9,840 nt of DNA, from NCBI GenBank assembly GCA_041477005.1, contig JBGOUJ010000264.1, forward strand, positions 1 to 9,840, written 5' to 3'. The first letter of the stretch is position 1. The number at the start of each line of letters is the position of its first letter. Both the position numbers and the translations under genes were made by a program. Shown here piece after piece: positions 1 to 5,265 of this stretch. The DNA is from JBGOUJ01 sp041477005 (GTDB lineage: Bacteria > Acidobacteriota > Terriglobia > Bryobacterales > JACQDG01). Below the pieces are notes generated by a model that searched no databases, had not been told where the DNA came from, and saw only the letters and a list, made by a program, of their open reading frames with translations.

Positions 1-142
1 AGATGACCCCATCCGGTCTGGTGATTCTCTGCATGGCTGCATGGAGTTCATCAAACGTGTTGAACCAGCCGCTGTATTGAGGCGGCTGGCCCTCTCTCAC
101 AATCTTCGCCCTATATTCCTTTCCGTGAGAACCGTGCGGCAT
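1..142 (-). CDS. Small hypothetical protein, partial (C-terminus beyond left window edge)
   Basis: An open frame begins with ATG at 142-140 and runs off the left edge after 47 codons; it reads MPHGSHGKEYRAKIVREG and continues without a stop. A strong Shine-Dalgarno sequence (GGAGGGG, six bases before the ATG) supports a real start. It lies 89 bp downstream of the 230-aa gene on the same strand and may share its transcript. The visible pattern, basic strand Y-R-A-K-I then a short loop and G-W-F-x-T-F-D-E-L helix, is loosely like small AP2-like or arm-type DNA-binding domains found at the N-terminus of phage integrases. That resemblance is weak and the protein is incomplete, so no function is assigned. 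Confidence 0.6.
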   Translation of the reverse strand, partial: MPHGSHGKEYRAKIVREGQPPQYSGWFNTFDELHAAMQRITRPDGVI

Positions 143-148
143 AATTGT

Positions 149-155
149 CCCCTCC
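149..155 (-). promoter_or_regulatory. Strong ribosome-binding site of the left-edge ORF
   Basis: On the minus strand GGAGGGG precedes the ATG at 142 by six bases. This is the best Shine-Dalgarno match on the minus strand of the left compartment and is the main reason for believing the truncated ORF at the window edge. Confidence 0.6.
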
Positions 156-231
156 CTAGCTGATGAGCTCCTCAAGATCCAACACGTGGTCCGCCATTCA
201 GGCGGCCATAGCGGGCGCAATCCTCAGCGAA

Positions 232-924
232 CTACGATGGGCTGGTTTTGAACGTTCTTATCACCCTCATGACGCGGGTCCGGAGTTTCCTGAGGTTCTC
301 GGCTGAATGCCGCTCCCCACAGGGGCACAGGGCGTAGAAGAAGTCGGCCAGTTCTTCCGTGGTCAAGTCTTCGATCCCGAAATTCAACCCGTTCGCTACC
401 AGCTCCTGGTGTCGCTGGTCCATCTTAAACCGCCGCTTGTCGGGGTCTAGCCTTCCGAAGCGCCACGCTTCGTAGTCTCGCAAGACCTTGACGAACTGCT
501 TGGCGGCCTTCCAGTCTGTTTCCCTCTGTTCGGCAAGCTGCGGCAACGATTTCCCGTACCTGAACCATGAGAGCCAGGAGAGCATGTAGTGGGTGTCTGA
601 AATTTCCGGGTCAGGGGGAACGGACTCGAGCCCCAGCATTGTCATGGCCGGCAAGTAGCCAACCCGGCCGGACTTCGCGAATCCGTCTCCCAGCCGACGC
701 GCTTCTTCCACCAATTCCACCGGAGGATTCTGGATCAGCCGCTGCGCTTCTTCTCGATCCTGGGGCGACGAGCTGGCGTTGAGTTGGACAATCTTCTTGT
801 TTTCTTCCGCGACCCGCAGGAAGAATGGATGGATCTTCTTCCGCCAGTCGCGTTCGGCCGACTTTGGCAGGTTAATTCGAGGTTCTCGCCTTTTCTTCCC
901 CGTGAGATTCTCCTCAGCGATCAT
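232..924 (-). CDS. Hypothetical 230-aa protein of the integrated element
   Basis: A 230-residue frame that I do not recognise. It starts MIAEENLTGKKRREPRINLP, with a basic N-terminus (residues 9-30), then mixed helices. A tryptophan-rich stretch (about residues 116-145, with WLSWF) is followed by charged helices and a C-terminal segment containing C-P-C-G-E-R-H and a very basic tail (about 211-230). The only cysteines are this C-x-C pair, so there is no obvious zinc ribbon. No signal peptide or membrane segment is visible. The chosen ATG lacks a clear Shine-Dalgarno sequence, but upstream in frame there is only TAA and no other ATG, GTG or TTG. It is transcribed away from the recombinase genes and lies in the lower-G+C compartment, so I infer it is element cargo or a regulator. 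Real by length and coding look; function unknown. Confidence 0.6.
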   Translation of the reverse strand: MIAEENLTGKKRREPRINLPKSAERDWRKKIHPFFLRVAEENKKIVQLNASSSPQDREEAQRLIQNPPVELVEEARRLGDGFAKSGRVGYLPAMTMLGLESVPPDPEISDTHYMLSWLSWFRYGKSLPQLAEQRETDWKAAKQFVKVLRDYEAWRFGRLDPDKRRFKMDQRHQELVANGLNFGIEDLTTEELADFFYALCPCGERHSAENLRKLRTRVMRVIRTFKTSPS

Positions 925-1135
925 CCGGAAATGAAACCGCCGTTTCGTTTCCTTCCCTTAAGCCCGCCTCCCATTGTGGGATGGAATCGTGGCCAAAGGC
1001 AACCGCAGCGGGTCCGGGCCGAGTCCGGCGGAGACCTCCCTCGGCAAGCGCTGCCAGGACCAAGTGGTCGGCCCGCTCCGCGCGGATCAGGGGAATGCTT
1101 CCAAGACTTCAACTGAAGGCGGTCCGCAGGTCTCC
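925..1135. other. Divergent intergenic region of the element, no clear gene
   Basis: This space separates the leftward 230-aa gene from the rightward recombinase gene chain, so promoters for both should lie here, although I find no convincing -35/-10 pair. It contains an inverted repeat GGGCCGA (1016-1022) / TCGGCCC (1068-1074) and, overlapping the right arm, the short dyad GACCA-AG-TGGTC (1058-1069). Open frames here read as low-complexity Gly/Pro/Arg protein and I do not believe them. An operator or regulatory hairpin is possible but unproven. Confidence 0.35.
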
Positions 1136-1228
1136 GTGTCATTGATCAACTTCAAGCTCGCCCCGGAGGCAGTGGCGGCACTGCGCCAGTTTTTCGCACT
1201 CCTTGACCGCTGGGATAGAGAGAGGTAA
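1136..1228 (+). CDS. Possible small protein (30 aa) at the head of the recombinase operon
   Basis: From a GTG at 1136 the frame reads (M)SLINFKLAPEAVAALRQFF then ALLDRWDRER and a TAA. The stretch from about residue 8 looks like an amphipathic helix. A modest AGG lies five bases before the GTG. The frame is open further upstream to an ATG at 974 (84 aa in all), but the extra part has a poor, Gly/Pro-rich composition, so the GTG is preferred. The TAA is embedded in the strong ribosome-binding site (GAGGTAAGAG) of the next short ORF, a pattern typical of coupled genes, which is the best argument that it is translated. No function is recognised. The size leaves real doubt. Confidence 0.33.
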   Translation: MSLINFKLAPEAVAALRQFFALLDRWDRER

Positions 1229-1231
1229 GAG

Positions 1232-1315
1232 ATGCGCGATTTGAAAACATCATCCCTATTCCCTCTCGGCCTCGGGGCCCACCCGAACTGGCCACCAACG
1301 TTAACGTTATGTTGA
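1232..1315 (+). CDS. Short leader-like ORF (27 aa) bridging to the zinc-ribbon gene
   Basis: ATG at 1232 is preceded by GAGG six bases upstream, the best Shine-Dalgarno sequence in the plus-strand chain. The frame reads MRDLKTSSLFPLGLGAHPNW then PPTLTLC and stops at 1313-1315, overlapping the start of the zinc-ribbon gene (ATG at 1309) by 7 nt. Because the zinc-ribbon ATG has no Shine-Dalgarno sequence of its own, ribosomes ending this short ORF may reinitiate there. A different reading is that a frameshift has separated a strong start at 1232 from the zinc-ribbon frame, which is open from 1219 but lacks ATG, GTG or TTG before 1309. The peptide itself resembles nothing I know. Confidence 0.35.
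   Translation: MRDLKTSSLFPLGLGAHPNWPPTLTLC
1297..1308. promoter_or_regulatory. Perfect 12-bp palindrome abutting a start codon
   Basis: AACGTTAACGTT is both a perfect palindrome and a tandem repeat of AACGTT, and it ends at the base before the ATG of the zinc-ribbon gene. It sits where a Shine-Dalgarno sequence would be expected. It could be a repressor or recombinase binding site, or the RNA could fold to hide the start. There is no experimental or family support. Confidence 0.3.
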
Positions 1316-1728
1316 AAAAACCCAATCCTGCCACCGAGAGATTTCAGGGGAAGATCTTCCCCTGCCCTGTTTGCGGTTTGGCGCTGGCGATCCGGATTTC
1401 CACCAGACAGAAACCTTACTGCGTGTGCGACGTGTGCGGAATTCAGCTCTTCTTTCGCGGCCACGCCGGAATCAAACGATTGTCGCAGATGTTAGAGTCG
1501 GCGCCGCCGGCTCTGAGTGGGGAATCCAAGGCGGATCTTGCAGCCCGTCTCTTTGACCGCTTACAGACCCTTAAGAATCAGCGAGTTGCACTGAGGGATA
1601 AACAGAGATTCTTCTTCCAAGATCCTGATTTGCAAAATGCGATTTCCGTGGTAGAAGTTGAGATCGTGCAACTCCAGGAAGAATTGAAAAAACTTACTAT
1701 GAAAGCCAAGTGGGAGAAGAGGAAATGA
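1309..1728 (+). CDS. Zinc-ribbon/coiled-coil protein coupled to the serine recombinase
   Basis: A 139-residue protein. Residues 17-44 hold a treble-clef or ribbon-like zinc site: C19-P-V-C22-G and C40-D-V-C43-G, with an extra C38, followed by I-Q-L-F-F-R-G. Residues about 65-139 are helical and strongly charged, with a heptad-like stretch (about 105-130) ending in a lysine-rich tail. No membrane segment is present. Its TGA overlaps the recombinase ATG (ATGA at 1725-1728), so the two products are probably made together. I infer an accessory factor of the recombinase, for example a DNA-binding partner or recombination directionality factor, but nothing in the sequence proves this. The start lacks a Shine-Dalgarno sequence and is perhaps reached by reinitiation. 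Confident as a gene, unsure of role. Confidence 0.75.
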   Translation: MLKKPNPATERFQGKIFPCPVCGLALAIRISTRQKPYCVCDVCGIQLFFRGHAGIKRLSQMLESAPPALSGESKADLAARLFDRLQTLKNQRVALRDKQRFFFQDPDLQNAISVVEVEIVQLQEELKKLTMKAKWEKRK

Positions 1729-3155
1729 AACAAGCGGTTGTTTACGCTCGCGTTTCCAGCAAGGATCAGGAGCGGGAAGGCTATTCCATCCCGGCTCAGC
1801 TAAAGCTGTTACGGGACTACGCGAAGGCCCACGAGTTGGAGATTGTTCGGGAGTTCGTGGACGTGGAGACGGCCAAGATGACAGGGAGGAAGCAGTTCGG
1901 GGAGATGGTCAGCTTCTTCGGCCGGAGTCCAGCCTGCCGGACCCTGCTTGTGGAAAAGACAGATCGCCTCTACCGGAACTTCCGCGATTGCGTGACGCTG
2001 GAGGATCTGGAACTGGAGATCCACCTGCCGAAAGAGGGTCAGGTGATCAGCAAGGACGCCAAGTCCCAGGCCAAGCTCGTGCATGGGATTCAGGTGGTAA
2101 TCGCCCGCAACTATATTGAGAACCTGCGGGAAGAAGTTCGGAAGGGGATGCGGGAGAAGGCGGAGCAAGGCATCTATCCCAGCCGCCCGCCCCTAGGCTA
2201 TCGCAACAACAAGTTGGAGCGCACCATCGAGGTCGATCCCGAGAAAGCCTCAGTTGCTCGGCGCTTGTTCGAACTCTACGCTGCTGGTCAACAGTCGCTT
2301 GCGAACCTCGGAGAGACCATCGCGGCCGAATTCGGCTGCCGCCTGACCAAGAGCTACCTGGAGCGCATCCTGAAAAACCCATTCTACGTGGGGCTATTCG
2401 TCTGGGATGGAAAGACCTACCAGGGCACCCACACCGCGCTTATCAGCAGCGATCTCTTCGAACGGGTCCAAGCAGTGTTTCGGGGACACAACCGGTCAAA
2501 ACAGCGGAAACACCAATTCGCCTTTGTCGGCCTGCTACGATGTGCGTATGATGATTGCATGGTGACGGCGGAAATCAAGAAGAGCAGGTACATCTACTAC
2601 CACTGCACCGGCCATCGTGGGAAATGCGCGCTGCCATATTTCCGCGAGGAGGATCTCGGAGAGCGCCTGGGCCAGGCGCTGAAGGACATCTACATTCCTG
2701 ACGAGATTGTGAGCCAGCTTCAAACAGCGCTGCTGCAGGACAAGGGTCGCGACGAAACGGTCAGGCGACAGGAGCGGGAACGCCTACACCAGCGGTTGCA
2801 AACAGTGCGTCGGAGAACGGAGCAGGCGTATCTGGACAAACTGGACGGGAAGATCCCGGAGGCGTTCTGGCTGAGCAAGGCCACCGAATGGCAGCGGGAA
2901 GAGCAACAGATCCTCTTAGCTCTGCAAGGGCTGGAGGGGGCCGAACCGGGGCGGCTCCTGGACCGTGCGAGGATTCTAGAACTCGCGAACAAAGCGTATT
3001 TTCTTTATCTTAGGGAGACCTCGGCGGAGAAAGCTAAACTGCTGAGAATCGTGCTTTCGAACTGCGCCATAGACGCTGCAAGTCTTTATCCTACCTATAG
3101 AAAACCGTTCGATCTGATCTTTCGAGCGGCGAAAACTGAAGAATGGTACGCCTGA
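1725..3155 (+). CDS. Large serine recombinase (integrase-type), 476 aa
   Basis: Site-specific recombinase of the resolvase/invertase superfamily. Residues 1-145 form the catalytic domain: Y-A-R-V-S-S gives the nucleophile Ser11 and Arg9; R55 and the motif T-D-R-L-Y-R (D80, R81, R84) supply other active-site residues. The E helix follows (about 110-145). The recombinase domain spans about 150-255 (PPLGYRNN, ILKNPFYVG). A zinc beta-ribbon uses C273, C278, C294 and C301. A coiled-coil segment at about 345-405 and a C-terminal helical region follow. Length fits large serine integrases (about 450-700). The ATG at 1725 is preferred over a GTG at 1710 because it overlaps the upstream TGA and follows GGGAG/AGAGGA. 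The gene ends 12 nt inside the tRNA-Arg gene: codons W-Y-A-stop come from tRNA sequence. This suggests it catalysed its own insertion here. All catalytic residues look intact. Confidence 0.93.
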   Translation: MKQAVVYARVSSKDQEREGYSIPAQLKLLRDYAKAHELEIVREFVDVETAKMTGRKQFGEMVSFFGRSPACRTLLVEKTDRLYRNFRDCVTLEDLELEIHLPKEGQVISKDAKSQAKLVHGIQVVIARNYIENLREEVRKGMREKAEQGIYPSRPPLGYRNNKLERTIEVDPEKASVARRLFELYAAGQQSLANLGETIAAEFGCRLTKSYLERILKNPFYVGLFVWDGKTYQGTHTALISSDLFERVQAVFRGHNRSKQRKHQFAFVGLLRCAYDDCMVTAEIKKSRYIYYHCTGHRGKCALPYFREEDLGERLGQALKDIYIPDEIVSQLQTALLQDKGRDETVRRQERERLHQRLQTVRRRTEQAYLDKLDGKIPEAFWLSKATEWQREEQQILLALQGLEGAEPGRLLDRARILELANKAYFLYLRETSAEKAKLLRIVLSNCAIDAASLYPTYRKPFDLIFRAAKTEEWYA

Positions 3156-3160
3156 GTGGA
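3144..3160. other. Putative attachment site overlapping tRNA-Arg 3' end and recombinase stop
   Basis: These bases are at once the 3' end of the tRNA (CCA, discriminator, acceptor strand and start of the T arm) and the last codons and stop of the recombinase. If the element inserted here, the crossover lies in or beside this segment and the element supplied a copy that keeps the tRNA whole. The other att copy would be at the far end of the element, not in this window. Confidence 0.4.
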
Positions 3161-3220
3161 CTCGAACCACCGACCTTCTGCTCCGGAGGCAGACGCTCTA
3201 TCCAACTGAGCTACAGGCGC
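3144..3220 (-). tRNA. tRNA-Arg (anticodon CCG)
   Basis: The minus strand folds as a complete 77-nt cloverleaf: acceptor GCGCCTG/CAGGCGT (one G-T pair), D stem GCTC/GAGC, anticodon stem TCTGC/GCAGA with loop CTCCGGA, variable AGGTC, T stem GGTGG/CCACT with loop TTCGAGT, discriminator A and encoded CCA at 3146-3144. The anticodon at 3186-3184 is CCG, reading the arginine codon CGG. The 3' end overlaps the stop region of the convergent recombinase gene, so the tRNA is an insertion target that has stayed intact. It is divergent from clpS. Confidence 0.97.
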
Positions 3221-3236
3221 ACACTCCGATGACCCC

Positions 3237-3266
3237 ATCCTCCCACTGCCAGCAGCGCCCCGTCAA
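3237..3266 (-). promoter_or_regulatory. Candidate promoter of tRNA-Arg
   Basis: On the minus strand TTGACG (3266-3261) is a good -35 hexamer. Eighteen bases further, GAGGAT (3242-3237) is a weak -10. Transcription would begin near 3230, about ten bases before the mature tRNA 5' end, which is a sensible leader. The strong -35 with a poor -10 makes this a plausible but unproven call. Confidence 0.4.
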
Positions 3267-3273
3267 GCCTTGC

Positions 3274-3285
3274 TAGCATAGAGCC
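3274..3285 (+). promoter_or_regulatory. Candidate -10 box for a leaderless clpS mRNA
   Basis: TAGCAT (3274-3279) lies six bases before the clpS ATG and there is no Shine-Dalgarno sequence, so the mRNA may start at or next to the ATG. No good -35 lies 17-18 bp upstream, which limits confidence. Confidence 0.25.
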
Positions 3286-3618
3286 ATGGCCACCGTGGCC
3301 CTGCCGGAAATTGGCGAGGAGACGCTCGACCGCCTCGAGCCGCTCTACAACCTCGTGCTGCTCGATGACGACGACCACACCTATGACTACGTCGTCGAGA
3401 TGCTGGTGAAGGTCTTCGGCTTTACCGAGACGGTGGCTTTTCGCCACGCAGTCGAGGTCGATACCGAAAGCCGGACGCTGCTGCTGACGGCGGCGCTCGG
3501 GGAAGTGCAGCAGAAACGGGAGGAGGTCCACGCCTACGGGGCGGACTGGCGCCTGGAGCGAAGCAAAGGACCCATGACCGCCATCATCGAGCCGGCCGGC
3601 GCGCCGCGGGAACAGTAA
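3286..3618 (+). CDS. clpS: ClpS-like adaptor of the ClpAP/ClpCP protease
   Basis: A 110-aa protein of the ClpS family, which hands proteins with destabilising N-terminal residues to the Clp AAA+ unfoldase in the cytoplasm. The core begins at residue 20 with Y-N-L-V-L-L-D-D-D-D-H-T-Y-D-Y-V, matching the Y-x-V-x-L-x-N-D-D-x-T family signature, and continues through helix V-V-E-M-L-V-K-V-F-G (36-45). Length is normal (about 100-110). The N-degron pocket differs from E. coli ClpS: Asn34 is replaced by D27, and His66 by D59 (A-V-E-V-D-T), while D35 and D36 are kept as D28 and D29. I believe this form is common in some phyla, but it may bind other ligands. No clpA or clpC is in the window. The gene is convergent with the RsbRD_N-like gene, with 2 bp between stops. 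Confidence 0.85.
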   Translation: MATVALPEIGEETLDRLEPLYNLVLLDDDDHTYDYVVEMLVKVFGFTETVAFRHAVEVDTESRTLLLTAALGEVQQKREEVHAYGADWRLERSKGPMTAIIEPAGAPREQ

Positions 3619-3620
3619 CC

Positions 3621-4199
3621 TCAGCCCGCCGATTCCCCGACATCGCCGGAGCGGCTCACTTCCATGTCCAGATCGTGGCTGTCTTCCCGGCTGAGCGGCT
3701 TGCGCGCCGCTTCAGGCGCTCCCGGCCGGGCCGGAGCCGCTTCGGCCACCCGCGACGGCGCGAGCGCGGCCCGCGCGGCATCCTCATAGCCGGTCGCAGC
3801 GTGATAGAGAGCCTTGTCGAAGAATTGCGAGACCGCCGCCGCCAGCTCGTATTCGAGCGGCAGCTCGGCGGCCGATTCGGCGGCCACCGCCCCGCGGATG
3901 AAATTCAGCAGAATGTTCTTCGCCGTGGTGAGGGCGAAGAGCGCCTGGCTGAAGGGAATTCTTTCCTGAAAGCGCCGGCGTCCGAAAGCCTCGTAGCGAG
4001 TCTGGACGGCGAATTCGGTCCGCGAGCTGAGCCATTGGCCGAGGTTGTGGAACAGGTCGAGCGCCCGCTCGTGCAGGTCTTCTTCCGACAGCTTGTGATA
4101 GGCCCCCGTGCGCGGGTCCCGGCGCAACTCGGCGGTCAGGTCGTTGGTCAGCCGGTCCGCATTCTGCTGGACCAGCCGGAGCAGCCGTTGGGAAATCAT
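3621..4199 (-). CDS. Stand-alone RsbRD_N-like helical sensor/regulator protein
   Basis: A 192-aa protein. Residues 1-140 are a helical bundle resembling the RsbRD N-terminal domain (found before STAS or kinase domains in stressosome-type regulators): L-L-R-L-V-Q-Q-N-A-D-R-L at the start and the family-like Y-E-A-F-G-R-R-R-F-Q-E-R-I-P-F at 69-83. Residues 145-192 are an Ala/Pro-rich, probably disordered tail ending in acidic residues. No STAS, kinase or membrane segment follows, so this is an orphan sensory module. The ATG at 4199 is chosen because the previous gene ends at 4205, five bases away, with AAGG before the start; a longer frame to 4406 would lie inside that gene. Probably co-transcribed with the 158-aa protein and translationally coupled. 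The domain call is by eye and moderate. Confidence 0.7.
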   Translation of the reverse strand: MISQRLLRLVQQNADRLTNDLTAELRRDPRTGAYHKLSEEDLHERALDLFHNLGQWLSSRTEFAVQTRYEAFGRRRFQERIPFSQALFALTTAKNILLNFIRGAVAAESAAELPLEYELAAAVSQFFDKALYHAATGYEDAARAALAPSRVAEAAPARPGAPEAARKPLSREDSHDLDMEVSRSGDVGESAG

Positions 4200-4204
4200 G
4201 AGCC

Positions 4205-4681
4205 TTACCCGCTTTTCTGATCCGCCGCAGCCTGCTCTCCAGGCGCGGCCGCAGCCCTGGCCCTGCCGGCTTTCTTTTTCGCCGGCGGTCGCTGAGGGTA
4301 CCTGCCCGCGGCGGGGTGCCGGCCGGCCACCGCTTCGAGCGAGGCAAAAACCGGGTGCTTGAGTTGCTTGCGAAACTCCTCGACCACCGGCTTGAACTTG
4401 AACCACAAGCCCACGTGCTCGAAATTGGTCGCCTGGAACAACTCCTCGTTGAGCAGCCCCTTCCCCACCAGCGTGCAGGCGAGGTTCCAGTACCCCAGCA
4501 CCATCCCGATGTAATTGCGCTCTTTGCTGCCCAAGGGATATCGCTTCTCGAAATCCTTGTAGTTCTTGAACTTGCAGCCACGCTGGACGAAATCGCGAGC
4601 GCGCCGTAGCAGCTTTTCGCGCCGCAGGTCGTATAGCTGGAGCAATAGTTTAGCGTCTTCCTGGGTCGGTTCCGAAGCCAC
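4205..4681 (-). CDS. Conserved-looking hypothetical protein, 158 aa
   Basis: I do not recognise a named family. From the GTG at 4681 the protein begins (M)ASEPTQEDAKLLLQLYDLRR. Residues 1-110 look like a globular helical domain with many aromatic residues (Y-K-D-F-E-K-R-Y-P-L-G-S-K-E-R-N-Y, G-Y-W-N, F-E-H-V-G-L-W-F-K-F-K). The last 45 residues are Ala/Pro/Lys-rich and probably disordered. The GTG is preferred over an ATG at 4714 because a perfect AGGAGG lies six bases upstream of it, inside the longer frame. It is followed after 5 bp by the RsbRD_N-like gene, so the two are likely partners. The upstream side is a repeat-filled spacer. Real gene; function unknown. Confidence 0.75.
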   Translation of the reverse strand: MASEPTQEDAKLLLQLYDLRREKLLRRARDFVQRGCKFKNYKDFEKRYPLGSKERNYIGMVLGYWNLACTLVGKGLLNEELFQATNFEHVGLWFKFKPVVEEFRKQLKHPVFASLEAVAGRHPAAGRYPQRPPAKKKAGRARAAAAPGEQAAADQKSG

Positions 4682-4687
4682 AGCAGT

Positions 4688-4693
4688 CCTCCT
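4688..4693 (-). promoter_or_regulatory. Ribosome-binding site fixing a GTG start
   Basis: AGGAGG on the minus strand lies six bases before GTG (4681-4679). An in-frame ATG exists at 4714, upstream of this site, so the Shine-Dalgarno position argues for the GTG as the real start of the 158-aa protein. Confidence 0.65.
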
Positions 4694-4728
4694 GGGGTAA
4701 GGACCATCATACATGAAAAGAGGGCGGG

Positions 4729-4890
4729 AGTCAGGAGCCGGGAGCCAGAAGTAGGGAGCCGGGAATCAGGGGTCGGAGTCGGGGCCGAGGGGCGGGAACT
4801 GGCGTTGTCGTCGGAGACCAGCGGACCCCAGCCCAAGGGCTGGCTTCTGGCTTCTGGCTCCTGCCTTCCGGCTTCTGACTTCTGACTTCT
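4729..4890. repeat. Foldback array of degenerate 7-bp repeats
   Basis: Left arm: successive heptamers from 4729 read AGTCAGG, AGCCGGG, AGCCAGA, AGTAGGG, AGCCGGG, AATCAGG, GGTCGGA. Right arm: from 4842 they read GGCTTCT, GGCTTCT, GGCTCCT, GCCTTCC, GGCTTCT, GACTTCT, GACTTCT. The right arm is the reverse complement of the left unit, so the whole can fold back on a roughly 60-base middle (about 4781-4841). It fills the space between two minus-strand genes and is not coding. The structure recalls the short tandemly repeated heptamers of cyanobacteria, though the sequence is not the same. Confidence 0.8.
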
Positions 4891-4909
4891 TCCCTTTCCG
4901 CCTTTCCCT

Positions 4910-5182
4910 TCAGCCAGCCAAGCGGGCTAATACTTCCTCATCGGCGAGGAACTCGGCGTGGGGCATGCGGATACAGCCCAGGTCGCAGCGATGCTCCGGA
5001 AACAGCCGCCTAAACATGCTCCGCGCCCACTTCTCGGCGGCGGTGAAGTCGCGGAAGGAATTGCCGAGGCACACACCGGCGCCCTCGATCAGGCAAACCC
5101 ACTCGCCCGAGTCGAGCACCGGCTGCACAGCCAGATGCACCATGTCTTTTGAGACCTGATGAATCTCATCCAGTTTCGGCAT
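4910..5182 (-). CDS. Hypothetical protein, 90 aa
   Basis: A 90-residue protein beginning MPKLDEIHQVSKDMVHLAVQ and ending with an acidic-helical A-D-E-E-V-L-A-R-L-A-G. The middle has E-W-V-C-L-I-E-G-A-G-V-C-L-G, likely two beta strands, then a helix with W-A-R-S-M-F-R-R-L-F-P-E-H and two further cysteines (C-D-L-G-C). The four cysteines might bind metal but show no standard motif. The ATG at 5182 is chosen for the sensible N-terminus. The frame is open to a GTG at 5233, and the only good Shine-Dalgarno sequence (GGGGAGG near 5201) is too far from the ATG, so the start is uncertain. It follows leuD by 83 bp on the same strand and could be the last gene of that operon. No function is assigned. 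Confidence 0.6.
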   Translation of the reverse strand: MPKLDEIHQVSKDMVHLAVQPVLDSGEWVCLIEGAGVCLGNSFRDFTAAEKWARSMFRRLFPEHRCDLGCIRMPHAEFLADEEVLARLAG

Positions 5183-5265
5183 GCCCGTATCTTGCCGCAC
5201 CTCCCCTCGGGCAGCCAATAGGCCGGGGGACACATTCCGTGCGCAGTACCGCAGTACCCAAAGTC

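Larger units (their letters stand above)
1..3160. mobile_element. Right end of a serine-recombinase element at tRNA-Arg (left end outside window)
   Basis: The stretch left of the tRNA is lower in G+C than the stretch to the right, contains unrecognised small genes and ends in a large serine recombinase facing the tRNA 3' end. This is the layout of a genomic island or prophage remnant with its integrase at the attachment end. The left boundary is not visible: I see no second copy of the tRNA 3' end in 1-3100. The right boundary is drawn at the tRNA 3' region and is uncertain by some tens of bases. Confidence 0.5.

Noticed and set aside
2..14. GATGACCCCATCC occurs here and again at 3228-3240, just beyond the tRNA, as if it were a direct repeat flanking the element.
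   Set aside because: The second copy is on the 5' side of the tRNA, in its promoter region, not at the expected 3' junction, and one 13-mer repeat is expected by chance in a window of this size.
190..231. The frame of the 230-aa protein stays open after its TAG for some 17 codons, suggesting read-through.
   Set aside because: Too short to judge; no stop-codon context or downstream domain supports read-through.
617..632. ACTCGAGCCCC-type sequence resembling the T arm of a tRNA, a possible left att copy.
   Set aside because: The match to the tRNA-Arg 3' end is short and broken, does not extend to the acceptor or CCA, and lies inside the 230-aa coding frame.
974..1135. Extension of the 30-aa ORF to an ATG at 974.
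   Set aside because: The added 54 residues are Gly/Pro/Ser-rich without structure and lack a ribosome-binding site.
5243..5258. Tandem GCAGTACC GCAGTACC downstream of leuD.
   Set aside because: Two short copies only, no inverted partner and no relation to the other repeat families.
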